Assembly: GCA_008931825.1 (NCBI GenBank)
Contig: QXVZ01002804.1
Coordinates: forward strand, 1-21,205
Reading direction: 5' to 3'
From: Phallusia fumigata
Taxonomy: Eukaryota > Chordata > Ascidiacea > Phlebobranchia > Ascidiidae
Length of the DNA stretch: 21,205 nucleotides
Every line of letters starts with the position of its first letter. The stretch's first letter is position 1. This document shows, piece after piece, positions 1-10,819 of the stretch. The notes below the pieces were generated by a model. The model worked only from the letters and a program-made list of their open reading frames with translations. It was not told where the DNA came from and made no database searches. Both the position numbers and the translations under genes were made by a program.

Positions 1-186
1 TGTACTGTTATAGAGATTATGTGATTTTAAGTTGATATTTTACAATGACATTGATTTTTTCTGTTACCTCTGGTGCCATGCACTGTAGGCTGGTAATTCA
101 TTAACTTTTAGCCACTTACTGGGTTGTTTGAGAAGTGACCAACTCACACAGTAAATATTTTCTTCTCTGTACATTGCAGATTTAGG

Positions 187-939
187 ATGGGAAGGTTGGA
201 TAACTTAGTTGCACTGGTCACTGCTTCGACTGAGGGCATTGGCTTTGCCATTGCCCGAAAACTGGCTCAAGATGGCGCTCATGTCGTTGTGAGCAGTCGG
301 AAACAAGCAAATGTAGACCGAGCTGTGAAGAGTCTCAAGGATGAAAATCTGTCTGTAACTGGCATGGTTTGTCATGTGGCTAAAAAGGAAGACAGAAAAG
401 CCTTGTTGGATGCAATTGAGCAAAAACTTGGAAGGTTGGACATACTGGTATCGAATGCAGCTGTTAATCCATATTTCGGGAGCATCCTACAGACTCCAGA
501 ATCTGCATATGACAAAATATTTGATGTCAATGTAAAAGCAACATTCATGCTTATTCAAGAGTCTGTCCCTCTCATCAAGAAACAAGGAAAAGGTTCAATT
601 GTAATTGTGTCATCAATAGGAGGCTATAATCCAAATGAAGCTCTGGGAGTTTACAGCATCAGCAAAACCGCCCTAATTGGTTTAACAAAGGCACTTGTAA
701 AAGATCTAGCTGACTGTAATATCAGAATCAATGGCATTGCTCCTGGCATCATACGCACCAAGTTCAGTAACGCACTACTTCAGGCTGGAGATGAAGCTGT
801 GGCAAACAGGGTAGGCGCAAGACGCATCGGTGAATCTGTAGACTGTGCTGGCATCGTCGCCTTTCTGTGCTCCGACGAGGCATCCTACATCAATGGTGAA
901 ACTGTGATTGTGGCTGGTGGAGTGCCTAGTAGGCTTTAA
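187..939 (+). CDS. DHRS4: DHRS4-like peroxisomal NADP(H)-dependent carbonyl reductase (SDR family)
   Basis: This is a 250-residue classical short-chain dehydrogenase/reductase. Seen: the coenzyme motif TASTEGIG at residues 12-19, SSRK at 36-39 after the second beta strand (typical of NADP(H) preference), NAA at 90-92, the structural Asn115, and the catalytic Ser143, Tyr156 and Lys160 of the S-Y-K set. The last three residues are SRL, a type 1 peroxisomal targeting signal, as in vertebrate DHRS4. Known for the family: DHRS4 reduces ketones, quinones and retinal in peroxisomes. The coding part is a single exon, whereas vertebrate DHRS4 is split. A splice acceptor (acattgcag) ends at 179 and the frame is open from there to the ATG at 187. 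The N-terminal extension of vertebrate DHRS4 could therefore lie in an exon outside the window, or the gene has only a 5' UTR intron. A second, damaged copy lies at 20260-20826 on the other strand. Confidence 0.93.
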   Translation: MGRLDNLVALVTASTEGIGFAIARKLAQDGAHVVVSSRKQANVDRAVKSLKDENLSVTGMVCHVAKKEDRKALLDAIEQKLGRLDILVSNAAVNPYFGSILQTPESAYDKIFDVNVKATFMLIQESVPLIKKQGKGSIVIVSSIGGYNPNEALGVYSISKTALIGLTKALVKDLADCNIRINGIAPGIIRTKFSNALLQAGDEAVANRVGARRIGESVDCAGIVAFLCSDEASYINGETVIVAGGVPSRL

Positions 940-1289
940 CTAATTCTTGAACAGAAACAGAATTTCTTTCAAATTGATTTTTACATGCAATTTTAAAATA
1001 TCTTTGATTCAAGATCTATACTGTGCAATTCCAATGCTACTCTCAATACATGTGCACTTAATCTTGTGTTTAAATATTGTACTGTGTCTAGTTAAAGTAA
1101 GATGATAAAAAAGTAAGGTGTTTAACATTTTGACTCTTTAGCTCGCACATGTAAACCTCCAACGTGATATCGCACCCTTGTTTTGCGTGTGTGCACTATT
1201 GGTATGTTAAGAATTGTGCACAGGGCAAAATTCCGGGGGAGGATGATGAAGTTAATTGCCATCTTTCATCCATAATATTTCTTTTTTCA
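940..1289. other. 3' flank of the SDR gene, no gene seen
   Basis: AT-rich sequence after the SDR stop codon. No canonical AATAAA was found within 150 bases of the stop. The open frames that start near 1164 and 1256 have no recognisable protein content. Confidence 0.5.
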
Positions 1290-1398
1290 CGGGGTTCGAA
1301 CCTTTGTTATGCCTGTATATGGGTCAAGCACCTCAGTCCATTCTTCGAAAGCAGCATCTGTCTCCCAATGCGTTAAGCTCACAGCCATTCCGCCGTCG
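1290..1398 (-). mobile_element. tRNA-derived SINE-like head (degenerate)
   Basis: On the minus strand an A-box-like stretch (TGGCTGTGAGCTTAACGC, about 1388-1371) is followed by a perfect B-box-like GGTTCGAACCC (1302-1292). This is the internal RNA polymerase III promoter layout of tRNA-derived SINEs. The boxes are about 70-80 bases apart, which is long for a tRNA, and no cloverleaf forms, so this is not a functional tRNA gene. The element's 3' end is not defined. Confidence 0.4.
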
Positions 1399-1481
1399 AG
1401 CTACCTTTTCTTATTGCAGTTCAGTTGAAATTCGATGTTTGAAGTTGGCGACTTTAACTTGGGTCATCCTTTTAGCATGGG

Positions 1482-1624
1482 CGCCGGCACGTAGGAGCAA
1501 GAGACGACACTCCCCCCCTGAATTCGGAAAAATGTACTTTATTAATTTTATCTGTTCTATCAAAAACTCTGTACGTCTTGTAGTCTTCCAAAGATAGTGA
1601 ATTTTTGCTGTCACAGGCGATTTA
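1482..1624. repeat. First copy of a 143-bp direct duplication, left of the N at 1625
   Basis: It runs from cgccggcacgtagg to caggcgattta and is repeated at 1626-1768 with only a few substitutions and two compensating 1-base length changes in homopolymers. The single N at 1625 separates the copies exactly. On the minus strand each copy holds the end of the 3' repeat described at 1719-1989. Confidence 0.95.
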
Positions 1625-1625
1625 N

Positions 1626-1768
1626 CGCCGGCACGTAGGAGCAAGAGGGGACACTCCCCCCTGAATTCGGAAAAAATGTACTTTATTAATTTTATCTGTT
1701 CTATCAAAAACTCTGTAGGTCTTGTAGTCTTCCAAAGATAGTGAATTTTTGCTGTCACAGGCGATTTA
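1626..1768. repeat. Second copy of the 143-bp direct duplication
   Basis: Same length and nearly the same sequence as 1482-1624. The frame is conserved across the N (143+1 = 144), so a minus-strand open frame spans both copies and falsely looks like a repeat protein. Confidence 0.95.
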
Positions 1769-1989
1769 AGTGACAATTAGATTATTGTTAGATTACAAAA
1801 TATTGAATAGAGTTTCGAAAAAATTCGAATACTACACCAAAAATACAAAAATTACACGTATTTTGCTTTTGAAACGCTAATCTTCTCGTATACAACATTA
1901 ATTTGTCAAAACAGTAAAGATTTAAGACAGGCACCGATAAAAATATTTAAAACGTGAACCGATGCTGAATTTCGTTTCTTCGCTTGTCA
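1719..1989 (-). repeat. Inverted copy of the 3' end of the ParB-like gene unit (repeat R)
   Basis: The reverse complement matches 19490-19753 over its full length and 15569-15690 over part. Shared landmarks are gacaagcgaagaaacg, attcgaattttttcgaaac and gactacaagac. It sits beyond the 3' end of the left SDR gene in the same relative layout as on the right, where the SDR is also convergent with it. The left copy continues past gactacaagac into different sequence from the right copies. On the minus strand it could encode a short terminal exon (acceptor AG at 1753-1752, exon 1751-1704, stop TGA) with AATAAA at 1687-1682; see findings. Confidence 0.85.
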
Positions 1990-2171
1990 GGATGCAAATT
2001 CATTGTGAGTTAGGCCGTTGCATTTCTATTATTGACGTTTGGATGTCATTTGCCAGTTGTATAGGCTAAAAGACTTTTTGCATGCGGTGATGTTCTGATG
2101 TAAAGAAGGTCGCGCACATTGACTCGCTTCGTCCGGGATCGAACCTGGAATGACAATCGGTTTTGTTTGGT
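1990..2171. other. Unassigned spacer
   Basis: No coding content recognised. A B-box-like ggttcgatccc lies on the minus strand near 2130-2140, without a tRNA body. It may be the end of another tRNA-derived repeat. Confidence 0.3.
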
Positions 2172-2293
2172 CAGTTCATAACGATGTGAATACGTCAGTT
2201 CATAAAGCTATGAATACGTCCGATTGTAACGCTATGGATACAATCAGTTCATAACGGTGTAAATGCGTCTAGTTGGTAACGTTGTAAGTTCAT
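2172..2293. repeat. Degenerate 24-bp minisatellite, about five units
   Basis: Units cagttcataacgatgtgaat+acgt (2172-2195), a near copy (2196-2219), a diverged 25-base unit (2220-2244), another near copy (2245-2268) and a final diverged unit. One similar unit (ttatcacgaatacgt) lies at about 20956-20970 beside the right-hand repeat, so the array is associated with the same element. Confidence 0.85.
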
Positions 2294-2910
2294 GCAAGAC
2301 TTTGTCATGAGCGTTGGTAACGGCAATCAATCTAATGAACCATGCATCGAGGGTGAGGCAGTTTTAAGCTTAGCCTGGCTGCCTTTTGGTAATGCAGGTA
2401 GCCACAAAATTAGTTTCAACAGGTTTGCTTGCAGACAATGTGAAACATATGAAACAAAACGTTAATGCAGACATTGTAAACCTTATGGTGACACATCCAT
2501 ATACATTTACATGTCACAGTTATGTGAGTGTGACTCAGCTTAAGAAAGCAATCAGTTTACAAACAAGGACACGTCGAACTCATAGTTAAAAAAAGTTGTC
2601 TTCTTGTGACTTTTTGTTAGCATCGGCTTAGTACAACGTAAATCCAGACAACTTGTCGCGGTCAAACAGATGTGTTCGATTGTAAATTTTGACCTATGTA
2701 AATTTTTTTGCCTTAGTGGTAAAAAAGCAATTTTGTTTAACTTGTTTCGCGTTAGTCTACAGAGCCATCTTTAGCAGGGCAACGCATGCCAGTCGAATCG
2801 CTTCCGCAAAACTGCACGTTTACCCGCATTTAAACGCGCAAGCATTCACCAGCTATCGCGCTTATGACAAAGTCGTGCATGAACTTAATGAAACTTACGA
2901 CGTTACCAAC
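2269..2910. mobile_element. Inverted-repeat element, MITE or foldback-like
   Basis: The left arm (about 2270-2313, tagttggtaacgttgtaag followed by ttcatgcaagactttgtcat) is the inverted complement of the right arm (about 2859-2910, ending acttacgacgttaccaac), apart from an 8-9 base gap. The interior of about 540 bases encodes no transposase, so if mobile it is non-autonomous. The right boundary coincides with the N at 2911. A second copy of its right half is at 20975-21205 in inverse orientation. Confidence 0.6.
2650..2910 (+). repeat. Repeat Q, left copy (inverse of 20975-21205)
   Basis: From aacttgtcgcggtcaaacag to cgacgttaccaac it matches the reverse complement of the last 231 bases of the window. 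The right copy lacks two short internal segments of about 20 and 12 bases. The N at 2911 follows directly. Confidence 0.95.
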
Positions 2911-3517
2911 NTGGCAACAGGCGCACCCACTTTAAATGAGAAAGAGAGTATTTGTCTGTTTTTTAACGCATTCACAGGCATAATGAAACGCATTTTCCAT
3001 TTGGTAAACATAACGACATTTTTGTGAGGTCAAATGTTTTGTTTTATCTTGGAGCGTCATAGCGTTTTACCAACAAAAACGTTTTGTGTTTTACAGTTTT
3101 CAAAACAACGAAGCAACATTTATTGTAATTCCCACACCAAAAAATTTCCTTATTAAAACAACCCTATCGATGGATTGTTTTTTTATTTATGTTTGTTCCA
3201 AAACCAAGAACCGCTGACATTCAAGTGCTGAAAAACCACCACAATCTCCTGTAGCATTTACCAACGCTGCGTTTAAACGCAACAAATTCAGCAAGTTAAT
3301 GTTGTAACAAACAATGAATAGCATGATGGCGTTCGCGCAAACAAAGATATCATGACAGTTTGACACAAAACAAACCCGCCCCACCACCAGCAAGGCTGAG
3401 GAGCAGAAGAAAGTGTAAGTATAGCGGGTCAAGCGATATGAAATCAACCCGTAAGATTGTCAATGGTACTTGACTATCGTTCGCCGAGGAAAACGGACAA
3501 ATAAAACTGAGTAAAGA

Positions 3518-3784
3518 GTGTACACATGGGACGGGACGGACGAGGTGGAAGGAACTGAAACTCTACAGTTATCTAGATGTTGTGTTTGCGTGAGTCCTTG
3601 GGTTTATAAAGGAAACGTTTATTCGTTAATAAATCGCCGAGATGACGGTGTGGTATACAGGAATTTGCGCGGTGTAATGAGGCTTAGGAAGGATTTAAAT
3701 GGCGACTGGCTTGCGATTTTTATTCGGTGTCTGGATGAGAGCGGTTTGCGCAGGTTACATTTCAATCTTCATTTTGATAATTAA
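3518..3784 (+). CDS. Hypothetical 88-residue ORF, doubtful
   Basis: An ATG-started frame with a moderately protein-like composition. Residues around 54-60 read YSLINRR, which recalls the YSLDNRR signature of the ParB-like family in the right half. The other family landmarks (LAPSQIRF, FTTKNDGYS, HTF) are absent. It could be a very decayed relative or chance. No splice signals or polyadenylation site could be tied to it. Confidence 0.15.
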   Translation: MYTWDGTDEVEGTETLQLSRCCVCVSPWVYKGNVYSLINRRDDGVVYRNLRGVMRLRKDLNGDWLAIFIRCLDESGLRRLHFNLHFDN

Positions 3785-6466
3785 CAATCAAGCCGGTACA
3801 CTTCTATAAAACATGACAACGTTTCGACGGTTTTTGTCATTTTTAAGAAATCATTAGCGCAACAATTAAAACCAGAACAGTTATCCTGTTTTTTTCTTTT
3901 TCACTGAAAAGTAATAAACAATCCATTAACAAATGGTAAAAAAATTTCTTTGTTATGTTTATTACCTAATCTCGCGTGGAAGATTTTTTGCGCGATATTT
4001 TTGTTGTGACAGTAATTTGATTGCTGTTTGCTGAGGTCAAGATTGACATTTTCAGATTCTTAAAAATCTGCTAAAATTGCTGGGACGTTCGGACTTAAAG
4101 GACCTAAATTGTCGCTCAAATAAAAGTAAAATGACAAGACAATTGAACATGATGTAACAAACATTTTTGCCTTTAATGCGCTAATGACAGCAACAGCGAC
4201 TGTCGCAGAGTTAACAATAAAAAATATTGCAGTATCTCTATTAGTTCTGTCTTCACGAAGGCCGTGCCGCTTCGCAGCAGTTTCATGCCAGCAGCATATT
4301 GCATGAAAGATGGAATAAAAAATCGATTTCCCAGACAATATGGATAATGCCGGTATGACGAGAACATTGCGAAGATGTAACGCCGCACATGGAGGCACCG
4401 AGCGACCGTTGAATAATTCATGCAAGAGACCGAACGAACAGACACAACCGTTAATCCAGTAATTGCTTTGCAGTGCATTGGCTGATTCATTGTGCTGCCT
4501 GTCTTCAACTGTCCCCGGCCCAGAATGCCAAACCGGTCATCGAAAATCGATGGAAACATATGATGACGGTTTTCTATGCAAATTCGGCTTTAACTTGCTG
4601 CCAGAATTATTTTCAATGCTTATTGGCCTTGCAGAAGGAATTGTGTTCAACGGCTAAGTTTGTTTTTGTATAGCAGTGGCCTTTAGCTTTCTCGCTTAAG
4701 GAAATTTAAATTGCAAAATTTTAAACATAAGACAAACATAAAAAATATATTCACCAGCGTAATTGTTCCTTACATTAATTTTGCATTGTTGTTTATTTTA
4801 ATGTTTACAGTTCTCTTAAGCATTGTAACAGATGGGTTTCGCCACACGAACACGTGAAAATTGTTTGGCCCAAACCAACCACCAACTGACTTAAGTTTAA
4901 TCAAAGACAAACGAATGAAGCGATGCCTAAACAGGCGAAATATATATCTTTTAATGATTAACAGTAAAATTTGTGTTTGAAGCAAAGCTGTGTTGTTTTG
5001 AAATGACTTAAATTGTATTTTGTTTCACACTTGTAGAATTTGTTTTCTAAAACTAACATCAAACGGAGTTAGAAATACGGACTACGCCAAAACCACTAAA
5101 CAAGCAGTTACCCTTTATATTCCAAGTAAATTGCACCCTAAATTGCCAGTCCGTGGTCAAAGTCATACATTTCGGGGTTCCCATAATAGCTGTAGTTTAG
5201 GGTGCGGCATAAAATTCTTACAGTTCGCTACCAAATTACCACGTGGCCGACGACAGTCAAGTGACGTTCGAAAAATCCGAATCTTACATGTGGCACGAAA
5301 CACTATTAACACGAAATTCGTTTCTTATGTGCTAATTGTCACAGGGTTAAGCTAACTACCAGGTGCAAAATTATGTAAGAAGCTTCGGTCAGAGTGCCGT
5401 TACAATTGCGGTGAAAATTCTGGCTAGCAGAGGCAATAATTAAACTGTGTCAATTACGGTCTGTGACTAAGACGTCCAGCTTCGCCGTTTTGTGGCTGAC
5501 TGTCATTCGAACGCTTTACGAAAAACAGATTTGTAAGCAGTTGATGATATGCAACTTGTTCAAAATAGAAAATCGTTTAGGCATTCTCTTCAAAACGTTG
5601 TGTTGTAAGAATTAAATTAAGGATTTTATTACTTTTCTTTCACAGTTGCAAATAACGGTCTTCGTGTGTTTATGCGTCGTTGGAAAGTTTTGAAAGATTG
5701 TCGTCGAACACGTGGTCGTTTGTCCTGTGACCAATCGGAAGCAAAACATACAGACCGGCAATTAGTGAGGGCGTATACAGACTGTCGTAAAAATGATGGA
5801 ACAGTATGAGCGAACAAATTGATGTTTGTAAACAAACGAATCCTCGAGCGCGTGCGAAATAGATGGAAAACCACAGAACACCTGAAAATTGGCCAACAAC
5901 TGCAGCTGTACCCTGTTATGCGTCACAAATTGCATTTGAGGTTTTGACGTTACAACGTCGTCAGGAAAATTGTGCCGTCAAATTTCACTTGGTGCAATTA
6001 ATACGGTTAAAAATTTTTCGATTTTCAACCTTTGTTTAGATTATAATCTAGCTCACCGGTCATAAAACGGTGCTTTGGGCTTCTAAACTAGCGACACAAC
6101 ATACGTCGCTGGAAAATAATAAATACACATGTTAATGGACATGTTTAGAATTTCGATTCATTCCCATATTAGCATAACGCGGCCATTTTGCAAACGACTT
6201 GGCTGCACACAATTGCAAACCATTTTTTCTAATCCACCTTTAATGAGATTTGAACCCAGAACCCCCGCACTCTCGTAAACCGACAAGCCGAGTCAAGTTC
6301 GCGCAGTCGCACCTTTACAAGTTCCCATAATCGGGTTCGGAATTCGACAATGCCTACAATGTTGTGCTAGCTAATGTTCCAGCATTTCTGACTCGATACA
6401 CTTGTAACACTACAAAAGCATCTTACACAATAGAGAGTTGATATAGACCAAGGCCCCACGCAGGGT

Positions 6467-6480
6467 ATACAGCGCTGTAT
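6467..6480. repeat. 14-bp perfect palindrome
   Basis: ATACAGCGCTGTAT reads the same on both strands. It lies in a locally GC-richer patch. No partner sites were found, so function is unknown. Confidence 0.6.
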
Positions 6481-9400
6481 CGGGGTGGCAACAGATCGCC
6501 TTATATGTCACTTTGCTGGCGCTTGAGTGTGCGGATGTAATTTGCATTGGCCTACAATCTGCACTTGAAGCGCCACTTGAATGCCGAAGCACGCCAGCTT
6601 AATGTGCGCGTGTTTGTCAAGGGCCACCACCAGAAAGACCATATCCCCCGCATTTTATGTGATTGTATGCGAAGCCCACTGCATGAAAACGGTTGGTTGT
6701 GCACCTCAGGTGGTAAGAAGTTAGTCACTGGTGCACATTCAAATTTCGTACCAGTGAAGTTTTGGGGTTCCTTAACTGAATGAAAATTAAATTATTTGAC
6801 ACTATTTAACCCAGGTAAAGTTTGTCTGTTGTCTTGGACCAGGTTTCGCGTATATTCTTATCCACGTAGGATGTTAGAAAAGTGTGTTTAAATAGATTTT
6901 TCGTTTTTCAGTTGACCCATTCCTACTTGATTAGTCCGTGTTTTGCCAAGAATCAAGAAATATACAGAAAACCGTTTTGGGGGCTATTACATAATACACC
7001 ACCGCGTCTGGAAATGCTTACAGGGCATTTTGGGAAGAAGCCAGTGCACAGCGTACTACTAGCCTGCCAACGATTTCATTGGTTCTCTACATATTCTATC
7101 GGAGACACAACTTTTTTGAAACATCTGTTAAAAACTGACGGAGTTACATCAGAGTCAAGAGTTGTACTTACTTGAGTTTGTGGTGAAGCCTAATACGCAC
7201 AGAAACACAAAGCTTTGCGGAATCATAACTGCTGCGGTCGATTTGTTGATTATATCCAGTGTCCCTGTCGTCGGAGATTTTTGCGTTTCAGTCACAGACA
7301 GTCTTTACTCCACACACTAATGGGGCAATTCTAGCTTCGCATTTCATGTAATGTCCTGAATGTCACTGAAGTAGTTCCAAAGAGGCAGAAGCGGTCGAAG
7401 TTGATTTGACGGCTTTGTCAGGTTTTATAATACAAGCTGGCTCAACCTCTAACCAGCCTAGCGCCTACAACACAACCCGCTGAAAGTGGCATAAAGATGT
7501 TGCGAAATTATTCACAAAATACAAAACATGACAAAAAGATAAAGCAAACTGAATCAGATCGTTATGATACAAATTTCCCCACTTAGAACTGTGCCGTCGC
7601 TCCGCCTCGCTACGAAGCAATATGTGTACATAAGTTCATCATTCTAAACTCCTGCCATTTGAAATTGTATTCTAGCGCTGCACTGGGCAAAGAAACCTAG
7701 CAGTGGACTTCCATCGATTTACAAAAGGGATTTGGCGAACGGACAATCGAAGTCAAAACGCCGGGACGAACCTCGAGCGTTAATCCCTTTCCTGGACAAA
7801 CGCGAAATTGAACTGGGTTGTCTGGTGATCGGGTTTAGAACCTCGTCGCTGCGGCGATCTCGATTTTAATTTTCGGCCAACGATTGATAAAACGGTCGAC
7901 GTCAAAATATCAGGCATTGCATTTATTGCCCACCTTCAAAATCAAGTGCTTTAAACGCATTTATCTTACGCTGAGCACAGATTTGCCATAAAAGACATGC
8001 GATCATAGTATTTTTGCAAAAAATACATTGGGTAAACTTGTATTAATAACAAAGACAATGACCAAATTCCTTAACATCATCTCCCATTGTTACGACACAG
8101 CTGCTTTACAATGCATATTGCACACAGACTTAATTCCACTCGTTTTCTTACGAAACAGCTGCACTGCGATAAGCTAAGTGAGAGCAAAGTGGATTTTCGT
8201 GGCATTGGGCTGCTTCATGTAATCCTATCTTGTGGGAGATAATCGCTTGCCGGAAAAACCTTTATGTTTGGCAGAGAACGGACAGCGGCTTATCAGTCAC
8301 TCGTTACACCTTTCCTTCAGTTGACTGTCCTGGGCACTTTCTGCTTTACGTTGAATACGCGACAATGACCGAGTAATTGCTTTAACTGACATGCTTGTCT
8401 GCAGTTTCATAACCACAGCAGTTGGCCTTTTTAGAACTTTTCACTAAACAAAATAAATTGTCAACCATTCTAATCAGAAGAGAATCTAACAGGAACGCAC
8501 ATGAACACACAAGCCCTCACCACAAAATGAAAAAATCAATGTTACTGCTTTTCCAAAAACAGCTGTCAAACTGCAAATTTCAAAAAAGCATTCCTATATC
8601 AAAGCAGCAAATCTAACGCGGCACACGCCTACTCACATAAACAACGCATTGCCGTGCAAGCACTATCGCCTGTAACAAACGCGCCTTTCAAAGTGCCGTG
8701 AAAAGCACGCCGGATTGGGCCGTCCAGCGCTTTCTTCCCCCAATTCTCAGCAGCCCACGCCTTCAAGACTTTTTCCCTTTTTTCATTTTAGCGCGTTCGG
8801 CTCTTTGGCGCCTCACCGTGTCTTGGACCAAAGACGAAATTCATTTTCGTTAGGTGTAAATACATGCAAGAATTAAATTTTATCGCCATCGGGGTAAAAA
8901 CTGGCTAAACTTGGGTAACATTATCAACAAATAAAAATATACATATCAACGTTGATATAACACACTGCAGACTACAAACTATGATTATTGTTTACTAAAA
9001 GCGAGGTAACATAGTTTGCTTTTCTTTATCAAACAAATAGGTCATCAGGGCTATTAATTTCAACAGGACAAGTGAATTAACGTGGGCACTTTGTAAAGAG
9101 GCGTGAACAAGGGCTTTCAGTTTTCACGGCGGGGCAGCGCAACACCTATGTCGTTTAACAGATTACTTGTGAAATCGAAACGTTTATCTGGCATTCAGAA
9201 GCCCTTCTGGTTTCGTTGCGCTGCGCCGCGTTACAATTTTCCAGAAACAGGATCAATCCAGGACAGGTTAGTCCAGGGGTTCCTAACTGGGGGAGTGGGG
9301 AATTCCATACGAGGAAGGAATTTTGTTTGAAAACTAACTTTACAGTAATGAATATTGGAGTGAAAAAAGTTTACCTGTTTTAAGAGCTTAGTTTCTCATC

Positions 9401-10664
9401 GTAATATACTGACACAAACATACTATGAAGTAAATTTCTGGTGAGGAATTTTAGCTTTATTTTTGGTTAAAGGGGTCCTTAAAAACAAAATGCTGTAAGT
9501 CTGTTCGGGCAATTTAATTATTCGTACCACGCCTGAACTACGGTTCAAAGCCTTTTCTGTTTCGGATGAAATTAAGAATGAAACAGCTACCTAAAAAGCC
9601 TTTCTTTTTTCCCTTATCGTTATGCCTACAATATGAAGACTATTACAAGTCGGGAAACGGTTTTATATCAGTCTTTTAGAAATTTGAAAGACCTCTTTCA
9701 TCGCTATTAACTTTTTATTTGGATTCTGCAACGACCCTTTTAACTGGTTTAACTATTCGCTCTCTAGGTGCTGTTCTGTAGTAAATCAGATGTTGGAGCC
9801 TTGCAAAATACAAAAACCTATATTTTTACTTTGACGTGTTGACTATTTACTTTTGCCGTTCATAGTTTTGGTGTTAACTCTTCCAGAACCACTTGACAAA
9901 ATTCTCGGGTAAATTCAATTTATTTGATTTTAAAGCTGATTTTTTTTCGGAACATACAGCATTTGTATTCTGACATCAACATAAACTGATTTAAACTATA
10001 AAATATTCGAAAGTTAAGCAGCGCGTGAAACAAAAATATTTTCTCGACGACCGAAAAGCGTGTTGCTGGCTTAAACAGTTTTTTAACAGATTGTGTAACT
10101 GCACAAGAAACTTAAACAAAAAATGTTCAGCTAACCTCATTTAACAACATTGGCTTCAATGGGCACCGGCAAAAAATGTGGACAATCTTAACACTTACAT
10201 ACCCATATTGATAGATTTCAGTATTTGGGATAATATTTTGATAGAACAAATGCAATTACAATAATTCATTTTTGGGGGATTCAGGAGGACAAGTGCTCCA
10301 CATTTCTCTTATGTGCTGGTGCCTATGTTAGCCCCTGGCAAAGCAGTGTGACAGGCCCAACACAGCTATTCACAGGAGTAACACAGTCACAAAGTGTCGC
10401 CAAAAAGCATGTGAAGCACCAAACAGAGAATATAGCTAGATGATAGAGAGGTGACTCAATTGACATATCCAAAATAAAAAGCTCTAAGAAATTCATTGGA
10501 TAAGCATTTGCAAGGAAAACTGGGGCACTTAACAAGTCCCCATCAGGCTGATGTATTGAAATGGTCCAGTAATAAAACTCATTTGATTCTGGCTTCTTAC
10601 CAAGTTACGTGGATTTTTATCTTTCTTTGTATGGCTTCCAGCTCTTTTGTAGCCATTGTGGATT

Positions 10665-10670
10665 TTTATT
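10665..10670 (-). terminator. Polyadenylation signal AATAAA of the CENP-H-like gene
   Basis: The minus strand reads AATAAA about 150 bases after the TAA stop at 10820. It is the first canonical hexamer I see downstream of that stop and suits a short 3' UTR. Confidence 0.55.
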
Positions 10671-10819
10671 TAAATAATAGATTTTAGGAGGGTAACAACC
10701 AACTTGATTTACCCCTTGGGCTTCATTGTGTTGAAGCCAATCAAGTATTCCCATTTAGTGTAAACACGCTGAGATGAAGTGAGTTGTTGATCTTGTCTTG
10801 ATCTGCTGCTAACAGTCAG

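Larger units (their letters stand above)
2912..10260. other. Long gene-poor stretch
   Basis: More than 7 kb in which I recognise no gene. Open frames are short, most lack a good ATG context, and none shows a family motif. The longest are near 5020-5355 (+) and 6547-6783 (+), the latter in a locally more GC-rich patch (about 6440-6780). A degenerate tRNA-like stretch lies at 6240-6310 (minus). It may hold introns or regulatory DNA of flanking genes, or decayed repeats. Confidence 0.5.

Noticed and set aside
1411-1776. Minus-strand 121-codon ORF with two near-identical repeats
   Set aside because: It exists only because the 143-bp duplication plus one N preserves the frame. The underlying sequence is the R repeat and an assembly-like duplication.
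2120-2150. B-box-like sequence on the minus strand
   Set aside because: The T-stem has mismatches and the sequence upstream is the minisatellite, so no tRNA body exists.
6240-6330. tRNA-like stretch on the minus strand (D-arm-like CTCG..CGAG and GGGTTCAAATCTC)
   Set aside because: There is no anticodon arm between the D and T arms and the acceptor stem does not pair, so it is not a tRNA gene. At most it is a degenerate tRNA-derived repeat.
10323-10535. 70-codon hydrophobic minus-strand ORF
   Set aside because: It lies beyond the polyadenylation signal of the CENP-H-like gene, lacks an ATG start and shows no family motif.
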